A stretch of DNA of 64,000 nt from Helicostylum pulchrum (Eukaryota > Mucoromycota > Mucoromycetes > Mucorales > Mucoraceae). The stretch spans positions 353,779 through 417,778 of the forward strand of contig JAIXMO010000027.1 of the NCBI GenBank assembly GCA_025677825.1, read 5' to 3'. Shown here piece after piece: positions 1 to 11,018 of this stretch. The translations under genes were made by a program, and so were the position numbers. Each line of letters opens with the position of its first letter. The stretch's first letter is position 1. The notes under the pieces are model-generated. The model saw nothing but the letters and a program-made list of their open reading frames with translations, ran no database searches and was not told the origin of the DNA.

Positions 1-1552
1 ATGAACACCTTTATGCCATCTATCTATGACCTCACTTATGCCTCTTTTTACTTTTTTACTTATTTAATTATTTATTCTATACATATTGAAGCGTAGCTTA
101 GTTCTACTGCAATAATCTTCTTTTTTTATGCCCCCACCTCCTCCCCCCACCACATTTTTTTTATTCACTTCAGCCAGGTAGCTGTTACTTTTCTCTCTCT
201 CTCTCTCTCTCCCCTTTTTTTTATTATTTATTTTTTCCTTTCTTATACATTATTTATATCTCCCCTCACCACCAAAAAAGAAAAATTGTCATTTAAAAAA
301 ATAAATAATAATAACCACGGCCATTTTGGTCTTACAAAAACTTATGATTTTTACTTTTTTTCTGCAAAAGGAGAGAAGGGGTGTGTGTGTTCAAGTAGTT
401 TCTACAACAAAACTAAAGTGTCAATTTTATTTTTCCAAATTTAGGATATCTATTTTTTTTTTTTTTTTTTTAGTGTGCAATAAAAAAAAAGCATTAAAAG
501 GCATAATATACATATAAACTATCCTCCCCACCCCTAGAAAAAAAAAAGGTATTTGACAAGGGGAAACAAAAAAAGCCGTTTGACATCGTATCGAAAAAGA
601 AAAACCTCATCCCGGGTAATATATTCTCCTCTTTGTAATTATCGTGAAACACATAGTTTACTGTGTAACGCCCATCATAAACTATCTAATATTTGATCTG
701 TTTATATTCTACATTCAACCTAATTTCTATAGAAAAAAGTCATACCGTTTATTAGGAAGAGAGGTGGTGATGAACAAGAAATGTAGATATCCGTTCTTCT
801 GTTAATTTATTATATTTCCTGCAGCCCGAAAAATGATGGTCAACACTTTGTTCATTTCGCGTTTGGATAGTTAAAATTCTCGCTGCATGATTTATTCACA
901 CGTTCAACTTCGCATGCGTGCAATAAAAACAATTAGCTAACGTATACATGTAAATACGCTAGTATAATTACACCATAATTAGTAAATAGATTACATGAGT
1001 AAATAAAAGCGACCCCTCCTTTCTATTTTATCATCCTTTTCTATCATAAGTAATACGTAATAAAATTAATGATTAATAATCACTTTTCTTTCACTTTTTC
1101 ATTTTTACTGTATATAGTCGTAAGTATTTTTTTTATCTCATGTACGTCTTTATATCTTATATTGATTATTCTGCTTTTGAATAGTGCTTTTGTTTTCTTT
1201 TTCTTTTTTATGTCCGTACAAAAGGATAATACAACAGCCGTGCACAAGAGCATTTCTTGCTCCAAATAAGATCCACTACGACTCTGATAGATATCGAGCT
1301 GCTTTCTTTTAAAAGAAACTCTTTATAAAGGTAAGTAATATACTGCGCTCTCTTTTCTGAATGTGTAAATAGAACGCGTACTAAAGAAATCCCCCTTATA
1401 ATGTTATATAGTTATACAACAGCAAAAAAAGGCCTCCTCACCTACTACTGCTCTCTCATATAGCATGTCAATACAAACACCGACCCCCTCTACCAGATGC
1501 AGCAGCCCTCCCATTTTTTCTCTACATTTTTCTTACTTTCAGCTCTCATGAC
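1..1552. other. AT-rich non-coding stretch with repeated leader
   Basis: I see no gene here. The stretch is very AT-rich, with a CT microsatellite near 191-210 and poly-T/poly-A runs. Short open frames at 326-517 and 1069-1269 are low-complexity and probably chance. The part at about 905-1045 is a copy of a leader block that recurs near 57715 and 61740 (see the repeat entry). It lies upstream of the broken gene at 1553, so promoter function for that gene is possible. Confidence 0.6.
905..1045 (+). repeat. Dispersed leader repeat, copy A
   Basis: This block is closely similar to 57700-57850 (copy B) and more loosely to 61740-61890 (copy C). Copies A and B share an uninterrupted run of about 32 nt ending in AGTAAATAAAAG, preceded by a similar CAATAAAAA...TAACGTA stretch. 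All three then reach CTATTTTATC followed by a T-rich tract. Each lies upstream of a member or relic of an unknown accessory gene family, so it may be a shared promoter/5' UTR or the edge of a duplicated unit. Transcription cannot be shown from sequence. Confidence 0.65.
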
Positions 1553-3106
1553 ATGTCTGAAGACTCTACTTATAAAGAAAGCTTTATCGCTCAAAAAATA
1601 ACTACCGTAAATACTTTTGCGACTATACTGCATCCCGAATGGACATGCAAGAAGTTCAAAGAACATTTCAAACAAGCCAGTAATCCTGAAGCTTTGTACA
1701 AGAAACAATTGCGTGTCGTAAAAGAGCCTTCAAAAGCCATACCACCCTCTGTTCTCGAAAAGATTGGTGATCAATTAAAAGATGTTGACGATACGAAAAA
1801 TACTAATTCCATAAACACATCCAGATATTATAATGTTGGCACTGTACAAGGAAATTTGATCATCAATGAAAGTCAGCAGGCAAATAAGAAAAGGATCGTT
1901 ACATCAACCGTCTCATAAAAAGCAAAAAACACGCGAAGAAAAGAGCAACAGCGACTTCTACAAGACCTGGGAGCGCTTCTTGTCAGATGCAGAGTTTGAT
2001 AGAAGCCTTCACAAATACAACCCTGCCAAAAATGGTGTTTTGCGCTTTGCGCACAGACTCGTATCCAGACCTACCATGAAAAATGATAGCGAAGAACTGA
2101 AAACATTTATAACGCTATTAACAAATAATGCTTCTGAAGACCTCGAAGAAAATATCGAAGACATTACAATTTTAAAAGAAAAGAAACCCGAATGTCGATT
2201 CATCAAGAGTATATTTTCTACAATGTTGCACGTCAACCAAAAATTACTTTCGACGACCTTATCAGAATCGGGCTTTAATAATAGCTTGTCGTTTCCTTGT
2301 CTCTTCGCCACCGCCAAATTCATCAGAAGCTCGTGTGAGCTTGATTCTTACTTTGTGCCACTTTTTTTTCTCTTTTAACACAGTGTAAATGCGATGACAG
2401 AACAATTGTCAATTCTTATTTCCAAGGAAGTTGATCACAGGGAATCGTACAATCCCGACGGTGTTGCTCGATTTAGAAATACTATTGTTAGAAACCGCTG
2501 GAAGCTTTAGGTTCGACTGTAACTGAAAAATCTCATTTGATAATATCAAAGGGCTTTTCGCGTTACCTGCAACAATCAAAAGTGTTGCAGATAGCTTCGG
2601 TTACGCTTCGGTTAGCTCATTTAAAAAGTCCAAGCTATATTACTTACAAGCCAGTGGTAAGGAAGCGCATGTGAAAAAAGAAAAAAAACTAACCCTTGAT
2701 TACAGATGTATATATTCGCTTGTGGTCCATTCAATATATTAGTAATGGTACCTACAAGTTTAATCGTGAGGACAAAGTCAAAATAAAAGAAGACACAAGT
2801 AATCTTCAAGAAGTACTGGTTCATTTATTAGATTTTTTTTTATTACGTTAAGGTAATATTTTTGCCAATCAACTACATAACTAATGTTACTGAATATGTT
2901 ACTGAAAATGAATAATTGCTTAGATTTGTTTGGCTGAAACCGCAAACACACTACAGCAATTAAAAGAAAACAAACGTAATATCAACAGTCAGCAGGATTT
3001 ACTCTCTGACATTATTTGTCCAAAGATTTTTCGCTTGACATATAATAAACATGGGAAGGGATTTGGAGGACAGCGAGTAGACAGTTCTCCAGAAAGTGAC
3101 CAGTAG
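1553..3106 (+). pseudogene. Broken member of unknown accessory family (copy 1)
   Basis: I do not recognise the family. The first block (1553-1918) starts MSEDSTYKES and runs to a lysine/arginine-rich stretch. The reading continues one frame over in 1866-2332 (FYKTWERFLSDAEF), then after a probable intron (about 2333-2382) in 2383-2500, then in another frame at about 2480-2680 (DSFGYASV), then 2703-2830 (VYIRLWSI) and 2925-3106 (CLAETANTLQQLKE, stop). Order and motifs match the copy at 11019-13116: FYKTWERFLSD with FWKEWTTFLAD, IRLWS with IRLWS, and the same C-terminal block. At least two frameshifts and one in-frame stop (near 2525) are needed to read through, so this copy is probably dead. 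Some shifts could be unrecognised introns. Confidence 0.7.
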
Positions 3107-3286
3107 TTAATAAAAAAATATTTACTATTTCTGTGAATAATCTTTTTTCTTGTACCGTTTTTTTAATTGCCTCGGTAATATAAAAGGCCGGACGTTTGCA
3201 GCATATCCCTCTTTAGACATGTCGGTTTTTTTTTTAGAAGCCTTGACAATCACAAAAATTGACCGCTTAGGCCTGCACAGGCTGTA

Positions 3287-3317
<31 letters not shown>

Positions 3318-5072
3318 TGGATAAATCACAAACCAGTAGCTTTGTGTAATGGATGTGTGACGATTGCGTTACTGTTTTGGGTTGGGTCAAATATTTACCT
3401 GTATGTGAAAAAAAAAAGTTGTATTTTATAATTTATGATAAAAGAGACTTTTTTATCTTTTTTAATAACTTTTTTTTCTTCCACTTCCTTTTAAAAATGA
3501 ATCCATACACAAGAAAAAATATCTTTTATACAGTACGTATACATCTTTCAAACAAAGGTTTTTTTCTATGGTATGCTGGTGTAAACGGATACGGTTCGCT
3601 TAAAACCGGAATAACCACAGCAAATAAAAGGTAAATGCCACTACACTGTTTTTATCGGCCATGTAAATTGACCGTGTACAATAGGAAATATGCGTGTAAC
3701 CGACCGTTGAAATACCTTCAGCGATCGATACCTTATCGCTGGATCGACCGGTATCATCACGCGCTGAAGAAAAAGGCTGCTCTTTTTGCTTCAGAAAAGA
3801 GCAGCTGAAGACCAGTTTTATTAAAGAATGGAAATTAACACAGGAATATCAACCTCTTATCCATAAATAGAAACCTCTATACTATAACATCATTGGTATG
3901 ACAGTTGATAATATTCCGTTTTTACCTGATACTTACCAAGAGAACACCAGATCTATTCGTACCACTACATATCAACCTCCCTCTCAAGTACTCGATGTAC
4001 TTTATTTGTCTGTAGAATTTTTGCATAAAAGAAATGTTACGTGTAATCACGTTATATAAGTTCAAGCAGCACGACAAAAAAAAAGCAAGGAACCTTCCCT
4101 AAACCTGGTCCTTATACTGTAAGAAGGTTCAATGAAGTGTTTTGGTGGGCGTCCACGAAGAACGAAGCAGAATTATAAATTGCAAAATGCATAAACGATT
4201 GCTTTGTTTTCGGGACTAGAAAGGATATCCGGTTACTCCATGATAATGCTCATTTTTACATAGATAAAGGACACTGTATTTACTGTTGCAACTTATTTCA
4301 TGTAATAAATCACACTTTTTTTTTTAATTGGTCATTTGACTAAACATTTGACCAAACTAGTCTCCTTTTTTGTAAGCAGCAGTTCAAAGAAGTGGATGAT
4401 GAGGAGGACGGTATAATTTGAACTCCTAAAAAAGAGGGATGAAATCTAGATGTGTATCTTGGTTTGATGTGACATGGTTAGTTGAGAATTTGACTCGACC
4501 TTGTTCTAGTTAAAATTATAAAGTGGTCGTTTCAGTTTGGGTTGTTTAAACACATGTATCAATTTATTTTTAATTTATTTTCTATATGTCGCGTGGGTTG
4601 TATACATGAGAGCTCCCTCTAATGGATTTTTTTTAAACCATAAGCATGACGAGTGTGTCATTAATTATAATAGTTTAGTTCGGTTTAATATCATTGGTTG
4701 TTCTTTTTTTGGACGACGTATACACATTTATTAAAACTTCCAAACTGACACACACACAAAAAGGGTCCCCTTCTCTTTTTAATACAGAAAAAAGTGTTAC
4801 AGTAACTGCTAATATTTTTTTTTGAAGTAAACCTTTTTCTCTACCTGATTTATAAAAGGTAAAAAGTTACTCTGCGGTAAAACGTTTTATTTGTATTGTA
4901 AATAGATGTCCTCTGTTACTTCTTTTTTTTTAGACCCGTGAGCGGTGTTTTTTTTTGATAGCTTTTTTTCATGTGATACGTAAGAATCAAATTTGGTTGA
5001 GTATAAATAATCTTACTGTCACCGGTCTACTTTTCTTTTTCTTTTTCTTAATCCTGTGTACTAATATTTAAA
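3107..5072. other. Non-coding, possible decayed elements
   Basis: No convincing gene. There are poly-T runs (3291-3318) and a strong hairpin at 3776-3805. A weakly coding-looking stretch lies around 4090-4270, where one frame reads LHDNAHFYID, a string loosely like the DNA-P/H motif of mariner-type transposases, but no domain can be followed. A TATA-like AGTATAAATAA occurs near 5000, about 70 nt before the start codon at 5073. Confidence 0.5.
3776..3805. repeat. Perfect 11-bp hairpin
   Basis: The arms GCTGCTCTTTT (3776-3786) and AAAAGAGCAGC (3795-3805) are perfect reverse complements around an 8-nt loop. No gene end lies close by. It may be an end of a decayed transposon. Confidence 0.6.
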
Positions 5073-5483
5073 ATGATACCCTTAATATTCTCTACTATCG
5101 GTTGCTTGTTACTGACACCAGTGATATTACTTGTAGTAGTTTTCTTGGCGATTTTGGCAGTGATTACCAGCACAATAACATCGTCGTTTATTTTTCTCCG
5201 TCTTGCATTACTGACTCTGGAGATGATATCTGGTTTAACGTTAGAGTCTACTAACTGGTTACTGTCTAATTGTATCAAACGTATTCAAAAGATTTTAACT
5301 TTAAAAAATATACAACAACCAAGCAGTAATAGCAGTGAGCTCTTGTTGAAAAGAAGAAAATTAGCTCCATCTTCACTCTCGCTAAGTAAACTACCTTACA
5401 AAGCTCAAGTAAAGTCTAAATACTCTGTCTCGGTTCCCGTCACTCCTGACCCAGAGTCATATCACCATCAAATGGCCATGTAA
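5073..5483 (+). CDS. Small predicted membrane protein, unknown
   Basis: This is a 136-residue frame with no intron needed. Residues about 1-50 form one long or two adjacent hydrophobic segments (CLLLTPVILLVVVFLAIL and following). The rest is polar, with a basic patch (LLLKRRK at about 90-96) and a serine-rich tail. I do not recognise a family. Codon use looks normal, a TATA-like AGTATAAATAA lies about 70 nt upstream, and the start is preceded by a T/C-rich tract, as for other genes here. This supports a real gene, possibly a small endomembrane protein. Confidence 0.6.
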   Translation: MIPLIFSTIGCLLLTPVILLVVVFLAILAVITSTITSSFIFLRLALLTLEMISGLTLESTNWLLSNCIKRIQKILTLKNIQQPSSNSSELLLKRRKLAPSSLSLSKLPYKAQVKSKYSVSVPVTPDPESYHHQMAM

Positions 5484-6843
5484 AAAAAATCCGTTATTTT
5501 GTATATAATATAATAAATCATATAAACTGTTCCTCTAATCCTATTTGGTTTCGTCTTTTTATTGAAGATGTACTGTCATTTAACATACCCTCCCCCTTTT
5601 TTTTCTTTTGCTTTGTTCATTAACATACTTTATAGACTTTAAAGGTATTCCCCTTTCCTGAGTCTCTCTTTTTTTTTCTACCTGGGATCTTCAATCCTAT
5701 TTACGAGGCTATTTATCCCCAAATCTAAATTGCAGTAAAACCCCCTATCCCATTTTCGGTAACTTTTTTTTCTTGGTTCTTTACTGGTTCCTGGGGTTTA
5801 AGATTCATTGCATAAACTTTTTTCTTTTTTTTTTCTTTTTTTTTTGGTACTTGTTTATTAAAAAGGAAGGGAGTTTTCACTTGAACATTTATTTTTTAGT
5901 ATATATATTATAAAACGGGGTTTTTTTTTCAAATAGATCTTGTTATCTTTTGTCGTTTAATAGCGATAAGATATCATGATTATGCAAATAATTTACTATT
6001 AAGAAGCATATATAATTGAAAAAACTTCTTGAATCTTCTTTACAAAGTTATATTTGTCAACTGTGGCGACAATTTTCGCTGTTGATACAAATTATAGGAG
6101 GTGGGTCCAGTGAAAAAGAAATAGCGGGGTGAATTATTAAAAAAAAAGGGTTTGTATTACCATTGCGGACAAACATATTTTTCACATGCAGACACTATTC
6201 CCCACAAAAAAAAAGTTGGCATAAAAATGCATGTGCAACGACTATCTTTAACATGTAGGTTTAATTTATAAAAGGAATACCTGGACTAAATATGTTTACT
6301 TCTTACAAAAACAAAAAAGTTGTTTTATAGTTTGCAAAGTGAAATATGTGCTCCGTATTAACATTTTAAGATGTGTAGTAGGCAATTCAGTTATAAAAGA
6401 TGCTGGTCATCTCGAGTGTCACAAGTATTTGACTCGTGCATAAAAAAAAAAGAAATGTATTGCGGCTATTATTTTTAACCGAAAGGGAGAGAGAGGAAAC
6501 TAGTAAAGGAAATCCTATTCTGTTTGTTCACATAAAAAGGGACTTACAGTACGGAATAAGTTCGATAAGTACTATGTATACATAAGAATGATTAACTAGC
6601 TTGTATAAAACAGGTGCATTTTATTTCTATCATAAGCTGTACTAATAGTTATAAAGAAAGCATTTATAAACTAACGAGACTGTTTATTATATAAAGAAGA
6701 ATAAAGTTCAAAAGACATAGAATAGAAAACCTTCTCCCCTCATGACCAAGAGAAAGTCCTACGTTTTATAAGGATGCGTAGTAAATACATGTCCGCTTTC
6801 CATATTGATCCGATTGGTACCATCGTACCCAGTTTCAGAGTCA
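5484..6843. other. AT-rich non-coding stretch
   Basis: I see no gene, only homopolymer runs and scattered short frames. The end of the broken gene at 6844-7528 (minus strand) closes the stretch. Confidence 0.55.
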
Positions 6844-7528
6844 TCAACTATTATGGAACTGGGACTTTCTTGGCTGCTTTTGGTCTCTTTCTAAAAGCTC
6901 TTCCATCTGTATATGCTCGGGAACGCGTGAATTTTGATACTCGTTGCGAGGAGGAATATAATGCAACGGGGTAGTATATATAATAGGAGTTCCAGTACGC
7001 TCTGGGGATCCTATTACGCCTTGTAAACATTCACTGGCTAGATCAGTACGAGTTTTTAAAATAGATGCCTCCAGTTTTTTTTTGCTAGTTTTTCTGCATG
7101 ATCATGGAACAAGAAAATCTTTTCTAAAGTACCTAAAAAGGTTGATAACTGTGGAATATTCACTGGGGAATACAAATATGGTACTGGTGTTTTGTAGCGT
7201 GAACGGTGTAGAAGCAACATGTATCAGCAGTGATTTGCAGAACCCACGAAAATGCAATATTACTATCAGTCACTACTGCGTTTTGCATTGTTTTTTGCAT
7301 CAATTTTCCTTCGCGAAGAAGTTTCGACATGTTATGGATCCAATTCGGTACTGGGCGCTTTTGATATACACGCTTTCCCACAACCAAGATCAAATACCTC
7401 TACTTCAAAAGTCGTACATGAATCTAATATCCATTTTGAAGCCGATAATTTTACTGCAGTTATTGTATGTTTCTGCCTTTGATTCGGTTGATTCAGTTAA
7501 AACCGTCTCTCCTACACTTGTATTCTAA
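6844..7528 (-). pseudogene. Degraded D...E-core family gene
   Basis: The minus strand carries coding-like blocks in shifting frames. The first includes KMDIRFMYD followed by VEVFDLGCGKA. Next comes MSKLLREGKLMQKTMQ, which runs into a block ending at a stop near 7160. The last block holds RNEYQNSRVPEHIQMEELL and ends at a stop at 6844. The K-x-D ... E-x4-G order and the following lysine-rich helix resemble the core of the genes at 30410, 50042, 58190 and 62439. Several frameshifts and stops show it is not functional. Assignment to that family is by motif order only. Confidence 0.5.
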
Positions 7529-8058
7529 TTCTTTTTTCCAATAAAGTATTATCGTTATTTACTGACAAGTTACTCATTAATAATGAGTTAGCAGTTTCAA
7601 CGGTATATGTTTGCCATATCGTTGACTTGAAGCAACGATATGTTACACAAATATTTCTGAATATATTTCCTTTTAAAGATACAATGGGGCTTTTTTTTAA
7701 AAAAAATTGAAAAGACAGTAGTTGAAAAATAAATTAAAAATGCAAAAGACTTTTTTTTTTAACGATACGAATATTTATTTATGAGTTGCGTAATAATAAT
7801 AATAAAAAATGAAACAGTAAAAAAGAAATAGTAGAGAAATATAAAAAAAATAGAGAGTAATGTATACATGTATAATAGAGAAATAAAAAAAATACTTACC
7901 CTGGACAAAATCGTTTAACTGTGTTATAGCGTATTGATAGCCCATAAAAGAAATCTAAATAAAAAAAAAGTGGAAGGAAAGAAATAAAAAAAGAGGGAGT
8001 TGTTGGAAAGGAAAGAAAAAGTAAAAGGGTCTAAGAGTACGATGATACGGTATGTCGG
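7529..8058. other. Spacer with palindrome, 3' flank of hAT gene
   Basis: No gene. It holds the palindrome at 7615-7642 and a long A-rich tract (7680-8040) that on the minus strand forms the 3' flank of the hAT transposase. Confidence 0.55.
7615..7642. repeat. 10-bp-arm palindrome, left of hAT gene
   Basis: CATATCGTTG (7615-7624) and CAACGATATG (7633-7642) are perfect reverse complements with an 8-nt loop. The same 10-bp arms occur at 10390-10414 with a 5-nt loop, on the other side of the hAT transposase gene. They may be terminal or subterminal repeats of the element. Confidence 0.6.
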
Positions 8059-9839
8059 TTAAGAGTTGAATTGTGCATTAGTAGGTACATGTTGTCTATT
8101 TGCTATATTTGCTGCACTTGAAACAATATCAATATCAAATTTAGTTGGCCTTTCACGTTTATAAAGCTCCAACTCATCATCATTAACATCTCTTTCGGAT
8201 TCAATTTCGTCATGTAAATCTAAAGCGATCTGAGCGAAGATATTGCTATTACTAGCATAATCAACTGGACCGGCATTTTTTTCTTGGACCAATGGCTTAT
8301 AGTTTTCATTCCATTCATCTTCCACATGCTTCATTGCTACGTCACCGTATTTGCCCCAGTTACTAGAAGTCCAGAACCTATTCTTGATGCTACTATCGCA
8401 AAAGGTAGATATAGGATATACCTTTGAGTTATCAGTCTTCATATAGTACTTCAGCAGTTTCAGTCTTCCAAGCCAACAACCTTTAAAAATCAAACTTTGG
8501 CCATTGAAACAAGAGGAAGTAAGTCGACCAGCGTAACGCTCTACAAGTACATCCATCTTTTGTTGTAAAACTTCGGAAGTAACAGACGTGTTTAATCTTC
8601 CATAGGCTTCGCCAGGAGGAAATACATGGGAAACAACAATTTTTTTTTCTAGGTGATCCAGCAAAGTGTTGAATAAGACGATCGATCTACTCATTGTAGG
8701 ATACTTTTCACCTGATACCCAATTCGTGACTTGTTGAAAAGGATCAAGAATACTAGTAACCTCACGAAGATATAGGACCTCAACATCATCCAGAACATAC
8801 ATACCATTTATGCCAACGGCGTCAGCATCGCTTCCATCTTCACCAAAAAGAGCACGATCATTTTCTAACACTCTTGAATCAATCACACCACAAGTACGAT
8901 TGTACGGCGTGATCAAAGAAAGTACCCTTTCGATCATGTTCAAAGTAGATCCCCACCTGGTGGCAACATCATAGCATAAAAGTCTAGGCTTTAAATTTTC
9001 TACTCGGCAACACATAAGAAACTCGTCACGAAGACGTACAGAAGCGAGAATTTTAAGAACACCAGCTCTTAGCTTGTTGACTGGATTATCAAGAATTAAA
9101 GTAGCAGCGGAAGAGCTTTCATTATTTCTATCAGATTGTGGCAATGTATTAGCATATAGGTCGCTTCTTAATCCATACATGCTGGTATCTCCTTTTCGAA
9201 GTATCTCAGACACAGTAATATTAAGGACGTGACCAAAACAAGGAATTGAGTGATGACCAGCAGTGAACCCATTTATATCTTGATACTTATATTCCAACTC
9301 TTTCATCATGGTGTTATTATTTCCAGCAGAGTCAGCAGTGATCGTAAACAGTCTACCTTCAATACCATAATCAGCTAAAACGCTGGTAAATACTTGAGCG
9401 AGATAAACCCCTATTTATTGAAATGATATAAAATTTTAGAACATTATTTATTATAATTGTACATGCTTTAATAATTACCTGTATGTCTTTTTGTCATTGG
9501 TTCAAAAGCAATAAGGACTGTTTGAGGACACCAGTTTTCATCTAAATAATGACAACAAATGGCAAGAAAATCATTTGAAGCTGAGGATTTCCAAGCGTCA
9601 CAAGTAAAACTGAAAGACTCCTGCTGCTTTAAAATAACCTTGATTTTCGTTCTCCAAATACCATAGGTCTTGGTGATCTTTAACTTTAAAGTTGTTGCAC
9701 TAGAAAGATTGATGTCTTTTTCATTCGATGTTCTTCTAGCTAAACACAAAAGATTTTGAAACTCTCTACTCTCGACTAATTTGAACGGTGTTACACCTAA
9801 ATTAACTTCCTTGATTCTTGTCACACAAACTTGAGTCAA
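8059..9839 (-). CDS. hAT-family transposase (RNase H fold), probably truncated
   Basis: Cut-and-paste transposase of the hAT superfamily. There are two exons. The upstream one (9839-9479) carries SFTCDAWKSSASNDFLA, with the first catalytic Asp. An intron at 9411-9478 joins in frame to an exon (9410-8059) that begins GVYLAQVF and carries ITADSAGNNNTM (second Asp), CFGHVLN and the ATRWGSTLNM motif. The protein ends after a KYGDVAMKHVEDEWN-type region. I do not see the hAT C-terminal dimerisation block, nor an N-terminal BED zinc finger or a clear ATG. The start given is only the upstream limit of the open frame; a possible acceptor sits just upstream (intron about 9842-9890). The coding exons show no internal stop, so decay is recent or the element is short. 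Palindromes at 7615 and 10390 flank it. Confidence 0.85.
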
Positions 9840-11018
9840 AAGTATAAATATCTCTCTTTTCCTTTTCTTTCTAATAAAATTAACTTACGTAGACTTAAAA
9901 TATCTAGTGTTCACTTATTTGGTTTTCCTATATCCCTTTATTTTATATTTCATTGCTTGGCTATCATCTGTATTAAATTACATTTCTAGTCACCTTTCTA
10001 AATATTCATTGCTGATATACACTCCAAAGAGTCCTAAACTATTATTTTTATCTAAGCTTTTACTTTATACGATTTATTGTATTACCCTCTCTCTATTACT
10101 TTGTCTGAATATCTCCTTGTTTTAATAACATTGCTTGATAATCCCTTTGTAAAGACTAGACGTTTTCATACCATCTCGCGTTAAACTAAATAAATAAGTT
10201 ACATAATTAGTTGACAACTATACAGTCTGGTTCTCACTTAAACTTGAACTTGTATTATATTAAACTCTGTTTTATTATAATCTCTTCCCCAAAATCTATA
10301 CTACTACTTTTTATTCCCGAGTTATATCAACGGTAACGAGTGTTTGATAAAAAAAACGTACAAGATGAGCAGTAAAGACTTCTTTGGTACATATCGTTGA
10401 ATCGCAACGATATGTCAAATCAACGATAGGTAAATCTATCGATTGTTGAACCAATTTTTCAAGTCAACGATCGATCGTTGAACATTTCGTTGAATTGACA
10501 TATTGTCGAATTGGAACTGCTATCTCTAGATCTTGGATTTTTTTTTTACTCCGATTAACCTCTTTATAAATCATTTCTCAGACAAATTGTTGCTTTATCT
10601 TTGCTTTTCTTTTCTTTTCTACTCTATTGGTAACTGCTTTCAAATAGTTTGACGACAATTTCTTGGCATATTGTATACCCTCTTCAATGTGTCTTTTATT
10701 AAGAAAAAACAAGATATGAAGAAAAATGTTGCTTAATCATATTATACATTGAACTTAACTCAGGCAAATGGTTACCCCTCTTCTTTTAGCTCACACAAAG
10801 GAACTACCCTCATTGTTTAAGTTGATAACATTTTTATATCTACTATTTTATATGTATCCGTAGGATTATCAGCTGATTCTCTACTGACTGTACAGATAGA
10901 CTCTATCGGAGTGGATTAGGTTTGACATCATGATGAGAGAAAAAGATAAATATTTATATTTGATTCTCCAGTCACGAATTGGTCGCGTCCAGCTTTTTCG
11001 TTGCTCTTTTTTATAACT
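9840..11018. other. Non-coding stretch with CGTTGA-rich repeat block
   Basis: No gene. The part at 10385-10520 is packed with CGTTGA/TCAACG words and nested palindromes, including the CATATCGTTG arms at 10390-10414. The rest is AT-rich with nothing recognisable. Confidence 0.55.
10385..10520. repeat. CGTTGA-rich palindromic cluster, right of hAT gene
   Basis: Within about 135 bp there is CATATCGTTG/CAACGATATG (10390-10414), then CAACGATAG facing CTATCGATTGTTG, then TCAACGATCGATCGTTGA, itself palindromic. The 10-bp arms of the first palindrome match those at 7615-7642. Clustered short inverted and direct motifs near the ends are typical transposase-binding sites in hAT elements. That role is inference here. 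Confidence 0.55.

Noticed and set aside
326..517. Small open frame in T-rich DNA
   Set aside because: Mostly Phe/Lys from homopolymers, with no conserved-looking block.
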